Shown in pieces: positions 1 through 8,697 of a DNA stretch of 64,000 nucleotides. The notes beneath the pieces were generated by a model that was not told the DNA's origin, made no database searches, and saw only the letters and a list, made by a program, of their open reading frames with translations. Source of the DNA: Bacteroidota bacterium (GTDB lineage Bacteria > Bacteroidota > Bacteroidia > AKYH767-A > 2013-40CM-41-45). The DNA is taken from the NCBI GenBank assembly GCA_016708785.1, contig JADJFC010000003.1, positions 186,001 through 250,000 on the forward strand. The letters run 5' to 3'. How positions within the stretch are numbered: the first letter of the stretch is position 1; each line of letters opens with the position of its first letter. The position numbers and the translations under genes are program-made.

Positions 1-385
1 TTTCTTCGCCGCTTATATAAAGAACAGATTGCTTTTTCATAGACAAAGCGATCTGAAGTAGCAAGGTTGATTTACCAATTCCCGGTTCGCCACCCATCAA
101 TATCAATGATCCCGGTACCAATCCACCACCTAATACCCGATTCATCTCCTGATCAGGAACAGCAATGCGATGTTCATCTTTTATTGCAACGTCGTTAAGC
201 AATTGTGCCTGTGCAACTTTTTTCTTAGCGCCATCATTTTTCTTCCATACCGGTGTGTCTTCGCTTCTTTGGATTACTTCTTCTACGAATGTATTCCATT
301 GTCCGCACGACGGGCATCTGCCTGTCCATTTTGGTGCCTGCGCCCCACAATTCTGACAAAAAAAGGATGTTTTTACTTTAGCCAC
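1..385 (-). CDS. radA: DNA repair protein RadA (Sms), N-terminal part
   Basis: Partial gene running off the left edge; about 128 N-terminal residues are visible. RadA is a RecA-like ATPase that helps process recombination intermediates. The N-terminus carries the four-cysteine zinc ribbon (CQNC ... CPSC, residues 10-27) followed by the Walker A motif GGEPGIGKST. I chose a GTG start at 385 because it gives the standard family start (MAKVKTSFFCQNCG) and no ATG lies before the zinc ribbon in this frame. The C-terminal KNRFG and Lon-like parts lie outside the window. Family assignment is secure. Confidence 0.95.
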   Translation of the reverse strand, partial: MAKVKTSFFCQNCGAQAPKWTGRCPSCGQWNTFVEEVIQRSEDTPVWKKNDGAKKKVAQAQLLNDVAIKDEHRIAVPDQEMNRVLGGGLVPGSLILMGGEPGIGKSTLLLQIALSMKKQSVLYISGEE

Positions 386-489
386 TTTTTACTTTTTGAA
401 GTGGTGAAAGTAGAGTAATTTTTCTTGAGATTTTAGTATTCGAGTTGCATAAAATAGATTAAATGAAAAATTTTCGGAATGCCAAATAT

Positions 490-571
490 TAACACAGAGG
501 ATACAAAGAAAAAAAGGAGAAAAAAAAGAGCACTTTATTTTCTCCCTTTTTTCTCCTTTTTCTCTGTGTTA
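490..571. repeat. Long imperfect hairpin in the radA upstream region
   Basis: Ten-base arms TAACACAGAG (490-499) and CTCTGTGTTA (562-571) enclose an A/G-rich stretch and a complementary T/C-rich stretch, so the whole segment can fold into a long imperfect hairpin. It fills most of the gap between the lipoprotein terminator and radA. It could be a terminator, a dispersed palindromic repeat or a processing site; the sequence does not decide. Confidence 0.5.
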
Positions 572-590
572 AAATAGTAATCCGAAATAA

Positions 591-620
591 AAAAAGCCAA
601 CCCCTTTCGGAATTGGCTTT
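591..620 (-). terminator. Intrinsic terminator after the lipoprotein gene
   Basis: An eight-base stem (AAAGCCAA / TTGGCTTT) followed on the minus strand by a run of seven T. It lies about 20 bases past the stop of the gene at 641-1054, which reads in the same direction. Confidence 0.85.
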
Positions 621-640
621 AGTGTGTCCTTAAGTGAAGG

Positions 641-1054
641 CTATTTCTTTTTTGTAAATTCTAGTTGTTTGATACCTGATGTACCATCTCTATCATTTGC
701 GATGATCAGAAAATCGTCATCGAGTTGTACGATCTGCCAGGTGCCATTATAATCAAATTGACCGGATACCACGAGTAAGTTCTCTATTTTGATTTCAGCT
801 TTTGAAATCGTAGTGTGAACACTAAAGTCACCAGTGTAATCCACATTATTTTCGCTCCGAGTCATTTTAGAGCTATTGTTAAAAGCCCAATTTTGATTAG
901 GGTCATCACGCGGAATCGGTACTAATGTCCAGCTTCCTTGCAATTGCTTCTTAATGCCCGACTCTGATTTAAAATACTCTTCCTTGGAGCAAGAAAAAAG
1001 TGCTACAAAGCAGAGGGTCATTATTAAGACAGGTAAGTGTCGAAGTGTTTTCAT
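641..1054 (-). CDS. Small lipoprotein, lipocalin-like
   Basis: 137 residues. The N-terminus is a lipoprotein signal: a short basic stretch, a hydrophobic core and a lipobox ending LFSC, so the mature protein should start at about Cys22 and be lipid anchored. The rest alternates short hydrophobic and polar segments with a GSWTLVP motif near the start and a second W-containing strand near the end (GTWQIVQLDDD), a pattern seen in lipocalin-like Bacteroidota lipoproteins. It is last in the leftward cluster, 45 bases after rfaE2. The fold is inferred; ligand and role are unknown. Confidence 0.75.
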   Translation of the reverse strand: MKTLRHLPVLIMTLCFVALFSCSKEEYFKSESGIKKQLQGSWTLVPIPRDDPNQNWAFNNSSKMTRSENNVDYTGDFSVHTTISKAEIKIENLLVVSGQFDYNGTWQIVQLDDDFLIIANDRDGTSGIKQLEFTKKK

Positions 1055-1099
1055 GCCTTATTCTTTAATGTAAATATAAAATATATATTGATATATGAA

Positions 1100-1606
1100 T
1101 TACTTTTTGCCGGAAATAATTTTTTCCTCAATAAGAGTAGTAGAATAACCGGGTAAAAAATCGATCGTTTTTACCTGTCCGTTATAGGATTGAACGACGT
1201 CAGCTCCCACGATGTTGCTTAAATTATAGTCAGAACCTTTCACTAGCACGTCCGGACGGACCATTTTGATCAATTCAAGGGGGGTAGGATCGTCAAAAAC
1301 AATGACTGCGTCAATAAAATGCAATGCTGCCAGCAAAATGGAGCGTTGTTCTTCATTATTTATCGGCCTGTGAGGACCTTTCAAACGGCTGGTTGAGGCA
1401 TCAGAATTGACTCCCACAATTAAAATATCGCCCAAATCTGACGCTTTTGAGAGGTAGTCAATATGGCCTAAATGCAGAATATCGAAGCACCCATTAGTAA
1501 AAACTATTCTTTTAGATAAAAATCGCCACCTGTATAAAGCATGCTGAAGCTGGTTCAGATCGATTACTTTTCGTTTTATAATATCAAGATGCGTTAGCGG
1601 TTCCAT
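1100..1606 (-). CDS. rfaE2: RfaE2-type nucleotidyltransferase (heptose 1-phosphate adenylyltransferase)
   Basis: Adenylyltransferase of the cytidylyltransferase-like superfamily. In the ADP-heptose pathway it activates D-glycero-beta-D-manno-heptose 1-phosphate for lipopolysaccharide inner core. Visible motifs: FTNGCFDILHLGH (residues 36-48, containing the HxGH nucleotide-binding signature), the GVNSD motif, and the C-terminal STTLIEEKI. Only the transferase domain is present, not the fused kinase of E. coli HldE. I prefer the ATG at 1606 (168 residues) over the one at 1654, because the shorter product begins at the usual distance from the first strand and overlaps the upstream gene by 23 rather than 71 bases. 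Substrate is inferred from the family. Confidence 0.88.
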   Translation of the reverse strand: MEPLTHLDIIKRKVIDLNQLQHALYRWRFLSKRIVFTNGCFDILHLGHIDYLSKASDLGDILIVGVNSDASTSRLKGPHRPINNEEQRSILLAALHFIDAVIVFDDPTPLELIKMVRPDVLVKGSDYNLSNIVGADVVQSYNGQVKTIDFLPGYSTTLIEEKIISGKK

Positions 1607-2588
1607 TTCTTTGTTTGAGGAATAAATGTAAGAAAGATAATGATCCCAATACAATTACAACAAGCGTATTTGTGGTATGCATCAAGGTCGCAAAAGTAAT
1701 TCCGTCATCATATGAAATACCAAAAAGCATGAGCCCTAAACTCACTGCCCAGTGATATGCGCCTAATCCACCGGGTACAGGTGCACTCATTCCTAAGCCA
1801 CCAACAACCAAAATAAATAATCCGGCATGCCAGTTAAGTCCTGCTGTAGATTCTAAAGCAAAGAAACAGAAGTAAGACATAAGGAAATACATTGTCCAGA
1901 TCAGAATCGTATGGAATAAAAACAATAAAGGTTTTTTCATTTTCCTCACTGAAATAATACCGTCACCGATTCCTTTTAAAATTACTTTTGCTTTGTTGAG
2001 AAAAGCTTTTCCTTTTTTACTTGCAAAGACAATGTAGACAAGTAAAAAGAATATTGCTAAGGTCAATAAAATTAGAAATGGTGAATTGATAATTGAATTG
2101 ATCTTGTGTTTGAATGTGTCAATGAAATTTTCATTCAAAAATCTTGTCAGTCTTTCAAACTCAAAGAAAGCAACTAAGATCATGCATGCAAGTAAACTTA
2201 AAACATCAATGATCCTTTCTGTTATCACTGTCCCAATCAGTTTCTCAAAAGGGATTTTTTCAGATTGTGTCAATGTGCCGCATCTGGTAACTTCCCCTAA
2301 TCTTGGTATTGCAAGATTAGCAAGATATCCGATCATAAGTGCTGTAGATGTATTCATGACCTTTGGTTTATAACCCAAAGGATGAATCAATAGATTCCAT
2401 CGGATTGCCCGACTGAAAAATGCAATTAAACTGGCAGTTACAGAAAGTGTAACCCAAAGCAGGTTTGCATTTTTTATTTTATCAATCGTTTCATTGATAT
2501 TGACTTTTTTAAAAGCCAGATATAAAAGCCCGGCTCCAACACCTAGTAGAATTCCGTATTTAATTAGTGAATATAATTTTTTGTTCAA
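1584..2588 (-). CDS. Lysylphosphatidylglycerol synthase TM-domain / flippase-like membrane protein
   Basis: 334 residues with about eight hydrophobic segments. It matches the UPF0104 / LPG_synthase_TM family: the RAIRWNLL motif after the second helix, ATRCGT-like PRLGEVTRC in the middle, and the glycine-rich GGLGMSAPVPGGLGAYHWA in the last third. Stand-alone members in Bacteroidota lack the catalytic lysyltransferase domain and are regarded as lipid or glycolipid flippase-like proteins. Its 3' end overlaps the start of rfaE2, and the potassium channel gene ends 31 bases upstream, so the cluster is probably cotranscribed. Substrate is unknown. Confidence 0.85.
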   Translation of the reverse strand: MNKKLYSLIKYGILLGVGAGLLYLAFKKVNINETIDKIKNANLLWVTLSVTASLIAFFSRAIRWNLLIHPLGYKPKVMNTSTALMIGYLANLAIPRLGEVTRCGTLTQSEKIPFEKLIGTVITERIIDVLSLLACMILVAFFEFERLTRFLNENFIDTFKHKINSIINSPFLILLTLAIFFLLVYIVFASKKGKAFLNKAKVILKGIGDGIISVRKMKKPLLFLFHTILIWTMYFLMSYFCFFALESTAGLNWHAGLFILVVGGLGMSAPVPGGLGAYHWAVSLGLMLFGISYDDGITFATLMHTTNTLVVIVLGSLSFLHLFLKQRNGTANAS

Positions 2589-2619
2589 CTCGATTTATTT
2601 TTAATTGTATCTGACGGAA

Positions 2620-3600
2620 TTATTGTTTTGGTTCTTCGGAAAATTTGACTTCTTCGAATAATGGCGCTGTTGCGTGATCATTTATTCTGTTGAGTTCAAC
2701 TATTACGGAATTATTGTCGCCGGGTTTTATTATCGGAATGAATTTCGCTCCGAAAACTACTTCTTCTGCCTTGTACGATGACCGTGTATGTACAGTTTGA
2801 GCAAATGTCTCCTCGTAAGCTTTCACCAGAACGAGAAACTCAACGTCACTTTTGAGAATATCTTCTTCTGACCAGTTGTACATAGGACTTTCTTCATCGA
2901 TTGGATGTACGATCGTCCAGGACATGGTAAGCAAGGTAACATGTGTTAATTCCAATTTTAGGTTTGCGAACTTACGAAGTTTATTGCCATTCTCTTCATT
3001 AATATATGACATAACGATAGTAGCTTCCGGATCCAATAATTCAGATCTGTTTTTATTAGCTATTCTGATCATGAAAGCTGTGAAGCCTTTATATGGAGCA
3101 ATTAGTGCATTTTTGCTAAAAAGAATTCTGGCTACCGGTCTCGAGAACCGTCCATATAATAATCCTGTCGCCAATGCAAATCCAAGTAAACCCGTAAGCG
3201 ATTCAATAGCTGCAAGTGCACTGTTGAATGTGCTTGTCGGATTTAAACGACCATAGCCAACAGTTGTCAATGATTGTGCACTAAAGAAAAAGATCTCCTT
3301 AAATTTTTCAGTTGAATTTGTATAGATCATGCCGCCAATATGATCGGGGTCGACTAGAAAATATACGAATGCAAAAAGAAAATTAACAGCGATGTAAGAA
3401 AAGAAAACGAGAAAGAAAAATTTCAACCATGGCATCGTAATCAGCTCGTGATAAAGATTTGTCGACTCGTAAAACCGGAGTCCTGCACGTTTTACGTTGC
3501 TCGACCCGTCTTTATTCATCAACCTTTGATTCACGTCAACAACCTTGTTGCCGAAACCAATTTCCCGGAATTCATCTTGCTTGAATATGCGACGATGCAT
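2620..3600 (-). CDS. Inward-rectifier potassium channel, KirBac family
   Basis: 326 residues. A cytoplasmic N-terminus with a slide-helix-like stretch is followed by outer helix M1 (about 58-82), the pore loop with the selectivity filter TVGYGR (113-118), inner helix M2 (about 127-150) and a C-terminal beta-rich cytoplasmic domain typical of KirBac channels (SRPVARILFS immediately after M2; LELTHVTLLTMSWTIVHPIDE in the core). It should form a tetrameric K+ channel in the inner membrane. It is second in the leftward cluster, after the DUF502 gene. Family assignment is secure. Confidence 0.93.
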   Translation of the reverse strand: MHRRIFKQDEFREIGFGNKVVDVNQRLMNKDGSSNVKRAGLRFYESTNLYHELITMPWLKFFFLVFFSYIAVNFLFAFVYFLVDPDHIGGMIYTNSTEKFKEIFFFSAQSLTTVGYGRLNPTSTFNSALAAIESLTGLLGFALATGLLYGRFSRPVARILFSKNALIAPYKGFTAFMIRIANKNRSELLDPEATIVMSYINEENGNKLRKFANLKLELTHVTLLTMSWTIVHPIDEESPMYNWSEEDILKSDVEFLVLVKAYEETFAQTVHTRSSYKAEEVVFGAKFIPIIKPGDNNSVIVELNRINDHATAPLFEEVKFSEEPKQ

Positions 3601-3632
3601 TGATATCCTTTTTTTAAACTAATAATTATTAA

Positions 3633-4219
3633 TTATTCCTTAATCTCCGTCACCCCACCACTAATAATAAACTTCATCATATCAGTTCCCGATGCATTTA
3701 ACGGGCGGATGTTTTCTCTTGGAAGGATGATCAATTCACCGGCGAAGCTATAAGAAAATGGAAGGTAAACAGCGACCATCGTTTTTCAAGACCAATATCT
3801 GAAAGATCTTCCTGAGTGATAAAACCAATTCTGTTGATCTCTGAATCTTTTTCAAGTCGAACGAGAACAGGTGTCTTGAACCTTTTTTTCTCGCCGACGA
3901 ATGCTTCAACAAGATCTTTTACTGAGGAATAGATAATTTTTACGAGAGGAGCTTTATTGGCAGCTTTTTCTGCATACGTGAAGAATGGATTACGGATATA
4001 GTGTGACCCGATATAGCCGATCACAGCCACAGTAACGAAGATAGTTAGCAGACCAAGTCCGGGTATTTCCAATTCTTCAATGCCCGGAACTTTGATTGGA
4101 ATCTGAAATGGTAGAAGTCCGTCTATCCAGAAGATAGTCTTTAGGAGAACCCATAGGGTAACAACAATAGGCACTACAAACAAGCAGCCTTGTAAAAAGT
4201 AATTCAGGAACTTTTTCAT
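3633..4219 (-). pseudogene. DUF502 family membrane protein, frameshifted
   Basis: The first open frame encodes a typical DUF502 protein: two hydrophobic helices near the N-terminus, then the conserved PLVKIIYSSVKDLVEAF stretch. At a five-A run (complement of 3782-3786) this frame departs into an unrelated tail that stops at 3731. The expected family C-terminus, MVAVYLPFSYSFAGELIILP ... MKFIISGGVTE, lies in the next frame and ends at a stop at 3633-3635. Adding one A to the run restores GLEKTMVAVYLP and a product of about 195 residues, the usual family length. Start ATG 4219 is preferred over an ATG ten codons upstream. Sequencing error or real mutation; see findings. Confidence 0.85.
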
Positions 4220-4491
4220 TTTGGGAGAATTGAGGGGTAAATATCGCAAAAGTCTTGGATTGCTTTCAGGTCTTTCTGAATAGAAACTAACCTTTGATAT
4301 TGAATAAGTTTTTTCCGTCTTGACGGTCCTTAAGAATCGTTACGCATATTTAACCCCGAGGGGCCGGCAATACCTTTCAATATTGAGTGCCTTAATGTAA
4401 CTGAATCATCACAAGAATATTTAACCAGTCCGCCATTTGAATTTTAGAAGAACCTTTCCCCATTTTGAACTTATCCTACCTTTGTTCAGAA

Positions 4492-4845
4492 ATGAATATC
4501 GAAGAACTCCGCCAATATTGTATTGAAAAAGCTGATGTAGAAGAGGGTTTTCCATTTGGTGAGACCGTTCTTGTCTTCAAGGTGAAAGGAAAAATGTTTC
4601 TTCTTTTACCACTTGACACAGATGATCTGCGTTTCAATGTAAAATGTGATCCGGAAAAAGCAATCGAATTGCGCGCCGAATATCCATGTGTACAACCGGG
4701 CTTTCACATGAGTAAGACACATTGGAATACGGTTTTCGTTGATGGTTCTGTAACGGATGAGATGGTGCTTTCGTGGGTGGATGATTCGTACGCGCTGGTG
4801 AGTAAGGTCAAAGGTAAAGGGGCAAAGGTCAGAAAATCGAAGTAG
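4492..4845 (+). CDS. MmcQ/YjbR family protein
   Basis: 117 residues from the ATG at 4492 (the frame is open from a TTG at 4465, but ATG gives the standard start MNIEELRQYC). Conserved family features: EEGFPFGETVLVFKVKGKMFLLL near the N-terminus, a central NVKCDPE, and KTHWNTV before the C-terminal helix. These small proteins adopt a double-wing CyaY-like fold and are described as possible DNA-binding proteins; cellular role is unclear. The C-terminal tail is lysine rich. Confidence 0.88.
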   Translation: MNIEELRQYCIEKADVEEGFPFGETVLVFKVKGKMFLLLPLDTDDLRFNVKCDPEKAIELRAEYPCVQPGFHMSKTHWNTVFVDGSVTDEMVLSWVDDSYALVSKVKGKGAKVRKSK

Positions 4846-4864
4846 ATTTCAACATTGATTCAAA

Positions 4865-5680
4865 ATGAGAAAAATTGTTTTTTTAAGAATAGTTGTATTG
4901 GCATTTATATCGGTGATTCCTGCTGTGGGAATTTCACAGGTATCGATTGCAAATAAACTTTGGGTTGGAGAGAACAATGAATACATAAAAGCAGATTCGA
5001 CAATTATTCGGTTTGAAACGTTTTCGAAAAAATTTGGGAATACAAGAGTAGCGAGATTTTATTCAATCAATACTGACACCTTAAAACTTGTCGATTCAAA
5101 TAATGATGAAAGTGGATTGACCAGTAATTTTTTAGTTAAGTTGAATGGTAAAAGTCAAATGACAATGACGCCCATAAATTCCGGAGCAAAGCAATTAACA
5201 AACCTGATTACTCTTGATGGAGTTAAGGAGAAATTAAGTTATAAAGAAATTCATCACTTCCCATTTGATTCATTGAAATTTGAAAAGATCATTTTCAATG
5301 CTACTGAATGTTATGGTAGATGTCCGGCAATGTCATTGGAAATAAAAAGTGATGAGAATTTTCGATTCATCGGAGGAAAATATTCTGCAAGAAATGGCCA
5401 CTATTCCGGGACCATTTCAAGCGACCAATACAAGCAATTGTTAGAGATTCTCCGTTATGCTCAACTCGATCTTGTCGAATGTAGTTCTAATCAAAATATC
5501 GATCTTCCAACCTATACCTTAGAAGTGCATTATAATGGAAGAATTCGTTATTTTAAAACATGTGTATTACCATTTGTGCTCGATGACTTAGGTGAATTTC
5601 TTCTTACTCTTCCCGGTCGAGTGAATTTAATCGATTCCAATGAAAAATTTGAGATCAAGTTTGATTCCGTATTGAAATGA
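4865..5680 (+). CDS. Secreted DUF6438-domain protein
   Basis: 271 residues beginning with a signal peptide (hydrophobic core up to about residue 24). The C-terminal half resembles DUF6438: FNATECYGRCPAMSLEIKSD, with the paired cysteines in CYGRCP, followed by GxYSARNGHYSGTISSDQY and a conserved strand near LPTYTLEVHYNGRIRYFKTC. The domain occurs in exported Bacteroidota proteins of unknown function. It begins 19 bases after the YjbR-like gene and ends 34 bases before the permease, so the three may be cotranscribed. The N-terminal 120 residues are not recognised. Confidence 0.75.
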   Translation: MRKIVFLRIVVLAFISVIPAVGISQVSIANKLWVGENNEYIKADSTIIRFETFSKKFGNTRVARFYSINTDTLKLVDSNNDESGLTSNFLVKLNGKSQMTMTPINSGAKQLTNLITLDGVKEKLSYKEIHHFPFDSLKFEKIIFNATECYGRCPAMSLEIKSDENFRFIGGKYSARNGHYSGTISSDQYKQLLEILRYAQLDLVECSSNQNIDLPTYTLEVHYNGRIRYFKTCVLPFVLDDLGEFLLTLPGRVNLIDSNEKFEIKFDSVLK

Positions 5681-5714
5681 TGGAATTTTGTCCGTTCTTG
5701 GCTGGACATTTATT

Positions 5715-6611
5715 ATGAAAAAGAATATCAATTTATTTGCATGGCTTGCTTATGCAACAGTAGCTGTTTTTTGGGGTACTACATTTCTTGCAATCCGCAT
5801 AGGTGTTGAAACTTTCCCGCCACTTTTATTAGCCGGATTTAGACACAGCATAGGCGGAATTCTTATTTGTGCGTATTTTTTATTGAAGGGGTATAAGCTG
5901 CCAGCTTCAAAAGACTTAAAAGTATTTGCCATAAATGGATTTCTGATGTTGGCATTGGGTAATGGTCTTGTAACCTGGTCTGAACAATATGTCAGCAGCG
6001 GGCTCGCCGCGCTTATTTGTTCTTTGACTCCTGTATGGATTATTGCTGTTAATGCTATTGGTGGAAAAAAAGAAAGAATAAATCTTGCAATAGTTGCAGG
6101 AATTCTATTGTGCCTGCTTGGTCAATTCCTGATATTTAAAGATAATCTAAAAGATTTTTCCGATCCTAAATATACAGCCGGTATTGTATTTATTTTTGTT
6201 GCAAACATAGCCTGGGCTGTTGGAACAATCTATTCAAAAAATCAAAAGACGGGAACAAATCCGGTATTTGGGGCAGGTTTACAAATGATATTTGGAGGTA
6301 TTATATTAGATCTTGTAGGTACAGCAAAAGGAGAGTGGAGTTATTTTCACCCTTCGTCAGAAGCGATTTGGGCGTTGGTATATCTTATCGTATTCGGATC
6401 GATTATCGCCTATGGCGCCTACATGTATGTGTTGAAACAATTGCCGGCTACAATAATTAGTACGTATGCATACATCAATACTGTTGTCGCTGTATTTTTG
6501 GGTTGGTTGTGGTTGGATGAGCCGCTGAATGGACTCATATGGACAGCAGTTTTGTTAACCATTGCCGGGGTTTACTTGGTCAATAGGAGTTTTAACAATT
6601 CGAAGAATTAA
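5715..6611 (+). CDS. EamA/DMT-superfamily permease
   Basis: 298 residues from ATG 5715 (an upstream TTG at 5688 is in frame but adds a non-membrane extension). About ten hydrophobic helices arranged as two EamA repeats. Characteristic motifs are VFWGTTFLAIRIG in helix 1, RHSIGGILI at helix 2, SGLAALICSLTPVW in the first repeat and YAYINTVVAVFLGWLWLDEP in the second. Such permeases export or import metabolites; the substrate cannot be read from sequence. Confidence 0.92.
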   Translation: MKKNINLFAWLAYATVAVFWGTTFLAIRIGVETFPPLLLAGFRHSIGGILICAYFLLKGYKLPASKDLKVFAINGFLMLALGNGLVTWSEQYVSSGLAALICSLTPVWIIAVNAIGGKKERINLAIVAGILLCLLGQFLIFKDNLKDFSDPKYTAGIVFIFVANIAWAVGTIYSKNQKTGTNPVFGAGLQMIFGGIILDLVGTAKGEWSYFHPSSEAIWALVYLIVFGSIIAYGAYMYVLKQLPATIISTYAYINTVVAVFLGWLWLDEPLNGLIWTAVLLTIAGVYLVNRSFNNSKN

Positions 6612-6689
6612 TGAGCTTAGTTTGTATCTGATTATTTAACTAGTTTTACGAACTCCAAATCAATTCAAAGAAATCTAATATAAAAAATA

Positions 6690-7745
6690 ATGAAATTAAT
6701 CTATACAATTACATTCTTATTAATTGCACTTACTGCAAATTCTCAAACCTACAGCGGCCCCGAAAGCGCCGAATTCGATGCAGCAAACAATCGTTGGCTG
6801 ATTGCAAATACTTCAAGCCATCAGGTATTGGCAAGAGATAGTGCAGGTACATTATCAATCTTTGTTTCCGGTTTAGGCAGCGGTCCGTATGGAATTGAAA
6901 TTGTCGGTGACACTTTATTTTGTTGTTCGGGTGCAAGTATAAAAGGATATTCTCTCACAACTGCGACTCAAGTATTCAACTTGAATGTTGGTGCATCTTT
7001 TTTAAATGGTATCACACATGATGATGCAGGAAATTTATATGCAACAGATTTTTCAGCAAAGACAATTTACAAAGTCAATATTGCAGCGCAGACCGATTCA
7101 ATTATTGCAAGCGGATTGGTACAATCACCGAATGGTATCATCTTCGATCAGGCAAATAACCGTTGTGTTTTTGTGAACTGGGGAAGTAATGCTCCAATAA
7201 AAGCCATCAATCTTTCAACTTATGCAGTAACAACAATTATCGCTACGACATTAGGTAGCTGCGATGGTGTAGCTCGCGACGGACAAGGCAGATATTACGT
7301 TTCAAACTGGGGAGCTCAAAGTATTGTGCGATTTGACAGTTCATTTGCGGCACCTCCAACAACTGTTGCTACAAGTATGAGCAGTCCGGCAGATATTTTC
7401 TATGATGTAACGCACGATATATTAGCGGTTCCGAATTCCGGAAATAATACGGTGGCGTTTCTTGATTTCAATACTACAGGAGTTACTGAAAATAATTCCG
7501 ATTTCATGAGTGTTGCATATCCGAATCCGACAAGTAGTTTTCTTACAATAGATGTTGCTGGTGAAAAGATTGAAACAGTTTCAATTTATAATTTTGTTGG
7601 ACAATTGATACGAGAAAATTCTTCAAGACAATTTGAGAAAGAAATTTCGATTGATGTTTCTGATTTGGAGTCAGGGAACTATTTTTATTCAATAACAATT
7701 ACAGGCGGAAAAAGAATTGTCGGCAGATTTCAAGTAGCGAAGTAA
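6690..7745 (+). CDS. Secreted SMP-30/NHL-like beta-propeller with T9SS type A sorting domain
   Basis: 351 residues. Signal peptide (residues 1-18), then repeated propeller-like blades with recurring G-hallmarks (SGLGSGPYGIEI, LNGITHDDAGNLYATDF, SPNGIIFDQANNR, CDGVARDGQGRYYVSNW), as in SMP-30/gluconolactonase or NHL-like proteins. The last 80 residues are a T9SS type A domain: SVAYPNPTSSFLTIDV ... VSIYNFVGQLI ... ISIDVSDLESGNYFYSITI ... VGRFQVAK. It should be exported across the outer membrane by the PorU system. Enzyme activity is not established. Its 3' end has been duplicated downstream (see 7836-8142). Confidence 0.85.
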   Translation: MKLIYTITFLLIALTANSQTYSGPESAEFDAANNRWLIANTSSHQVLARDSAGTLSIFVSGLGSGPYGIEIVGDTLFCCSGASIKGYSLTTATQVFNLNVGASFLNGITHDDAGNLYATDFSAKTIYKVNIAAQTDSIIASGLVQSPNGIIFDQANNRCVFVNWGSNAPIKAINLSTYAVTTIIATTLGSCDGVARDGQGRYYVSNWGAQSIVRFDSSFAAPPTTVATSMSSPADIFYDVTHDILAVPNSGNNTVAFLDFNTTGVTENNSDFMSVAYPNPTSSFLTIDVAGEKIETVSIYNFVGQLIRENSSRQFEKEISIDVSDLESGNYFYSITITGGKRIVGRFQVAK

Positions 7746-7761
7746 TTTTTTTTAAAACACT

Positions 7762-7835
7762 AAGAGCACAAGTTCACAAAAGACCACGGAATTGAAATAC
7801 AGTAATTCCGTGGTCTTTTGTGAACTTGTGCTCTT
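7762..7835. terminator. Perfect 32-bp inverted repeat hairpin
   Basis: Left arm 7762-7793 and right arm 7804-7835 are perfect reverse complements of 32 bases around a ten-base loop. It lies just after the stop of the T9SS propeller gene and, before the duplication, presumably separated that gene from the convergent SPOR gene as a bidirectional terminator. A shortened copy survives at 8083-8122. Confidence 0.8.
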
Positions 7836-8142
7836 GATGTTTCTGATTTGGAGTCAGGAACTATTTTTATTCAATAACAATTACAGGCGGAAAAAGAATT
7901 GTCGGCAGATTTCAAGTAGCGAAGTTGGGGAACTATTTTTATTCAAAAAACAGGCGGAAAGAATTGGGCAGATTTCAAGTAGCGATTTTTTACAAAGACC
8001 ACGGAATGAAACTCTGTCTAGTGGAACTTTTTTATTCAATAACACAAGATTGGCAGATTTCAAGTCGAGTTTTTAACACAACAAAGACCACGGAATTGAA
8101 ATACAGTAATTCCGTGGTCTTTTGTGAACTTGTGCTCTTAGT
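7836..8142 (+). repeat. Decaying tandem copies of the preceding gene's 3' end plus hairpin
   Basis: Bases 7836-7925 repeat the last ~90 bases of the propeller gene (7652-7743) with a single missing G in the SGNYFY codons. Bases 7926-7987 repeat the last part again with several small deletions. Bases 7990-8065 repeat a degenerate piece of hairpin and gene end, and 8083-8142 hold a shortened copy of the 32-bp hairpin. Each copy is more eroded than the first. Open frames crossing this stretch on both strands are products of the duplication, not genes. Confidence 0.8.
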
Positions 8143-8152
8143 GTTTATTTTT

Positions 8153-8569
8153 CTACTTAATTGGCGGCAACTTCACATCCTCAGGAACAATGAACCCGGA
8201 AGGAAACATACCATCGATTTCTTTCAAAAATTTTTGTGCTTCAAAACGGCTTCTGTAATCACCGACACGAACTTTGAAATTGGGTTGCTGATAAGTCAAA
8301 TAAGCGGGAACACCCGGAAATCTGGATGCAAATTCTAACTTTACTTCAGACGCCTTTTGACGAACAGCACCGAAATAGATCTGAATGCGGTAACCGGGCA
8401 TCGTTTGAGTGGCCGCATTAAGTCGCTTTTGTTTTGCTACAAGCTCATCAAACCGAGGATCTTTGGTGATCTGCAATGTGCTGTCATCATTGTAGGTGGT
8501 TATTGTTTTTTGTGCAAATGTTGTCTTCGACATTAGAACTATTGCACAGATGAAAAGAAACTGTTTCAT
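8153..8569 (-). CDS. Exported SPOR-domain protein
   Basis: 138 residues. Signal peptide ending near FAQ (residue 19). The C-terminal 80 residues form a SPOR domain: GYRIQIYFGAVRQKASEVK, then PNFKVRVGDYRSRFEAQKFLKEI and a terminal GFIVPEDVKLPPIK. SPOR domains bind septal peptidoglycan lacking stem peptides, and small single-domain versions are common in Bacteroidota. It converges on the propeller gene across the hairpin cluster. Specific role unknown. Confidence 0.88.
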   Translation of the reverse strand: MKQFLFICAIVLMSKTTFAQKTITTYNDDSTLQITKDPRFDELVAKQKRLNAATQTMPGYRIQIYFGAVRQKASEVKLEFASRFPGVPAYLTYQQPNFKVRVGDYRSRFEAQKFLKEIDGMFPSGFIVPEDVKLPPIK

Positions 8570-8697
8570 GGGTGAAAAATAAGTATTTTGTTTGGATAAA
8601 ATATGAATTATGGCTTAAAACAACTCATAATTCTGTTTACTTTTACAATAATCAGCTAATAATGATTCTAAGTCATTGCACCTAAAAATTAAAAAAG

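Noticed and set aside
1606..1654. Upstream start of rfaE2 giving a longer product
   Set aside because: It deepens overlap with the flippase-like gene to 71 bases and adds residues outside the family's normal start.
7792..8338. Short frames in the 7.7-8.3 kb region
   Set aside because: They lie over the duplicated gene end, the hairpin or the SPOR gene, and have no protein-like pattern.
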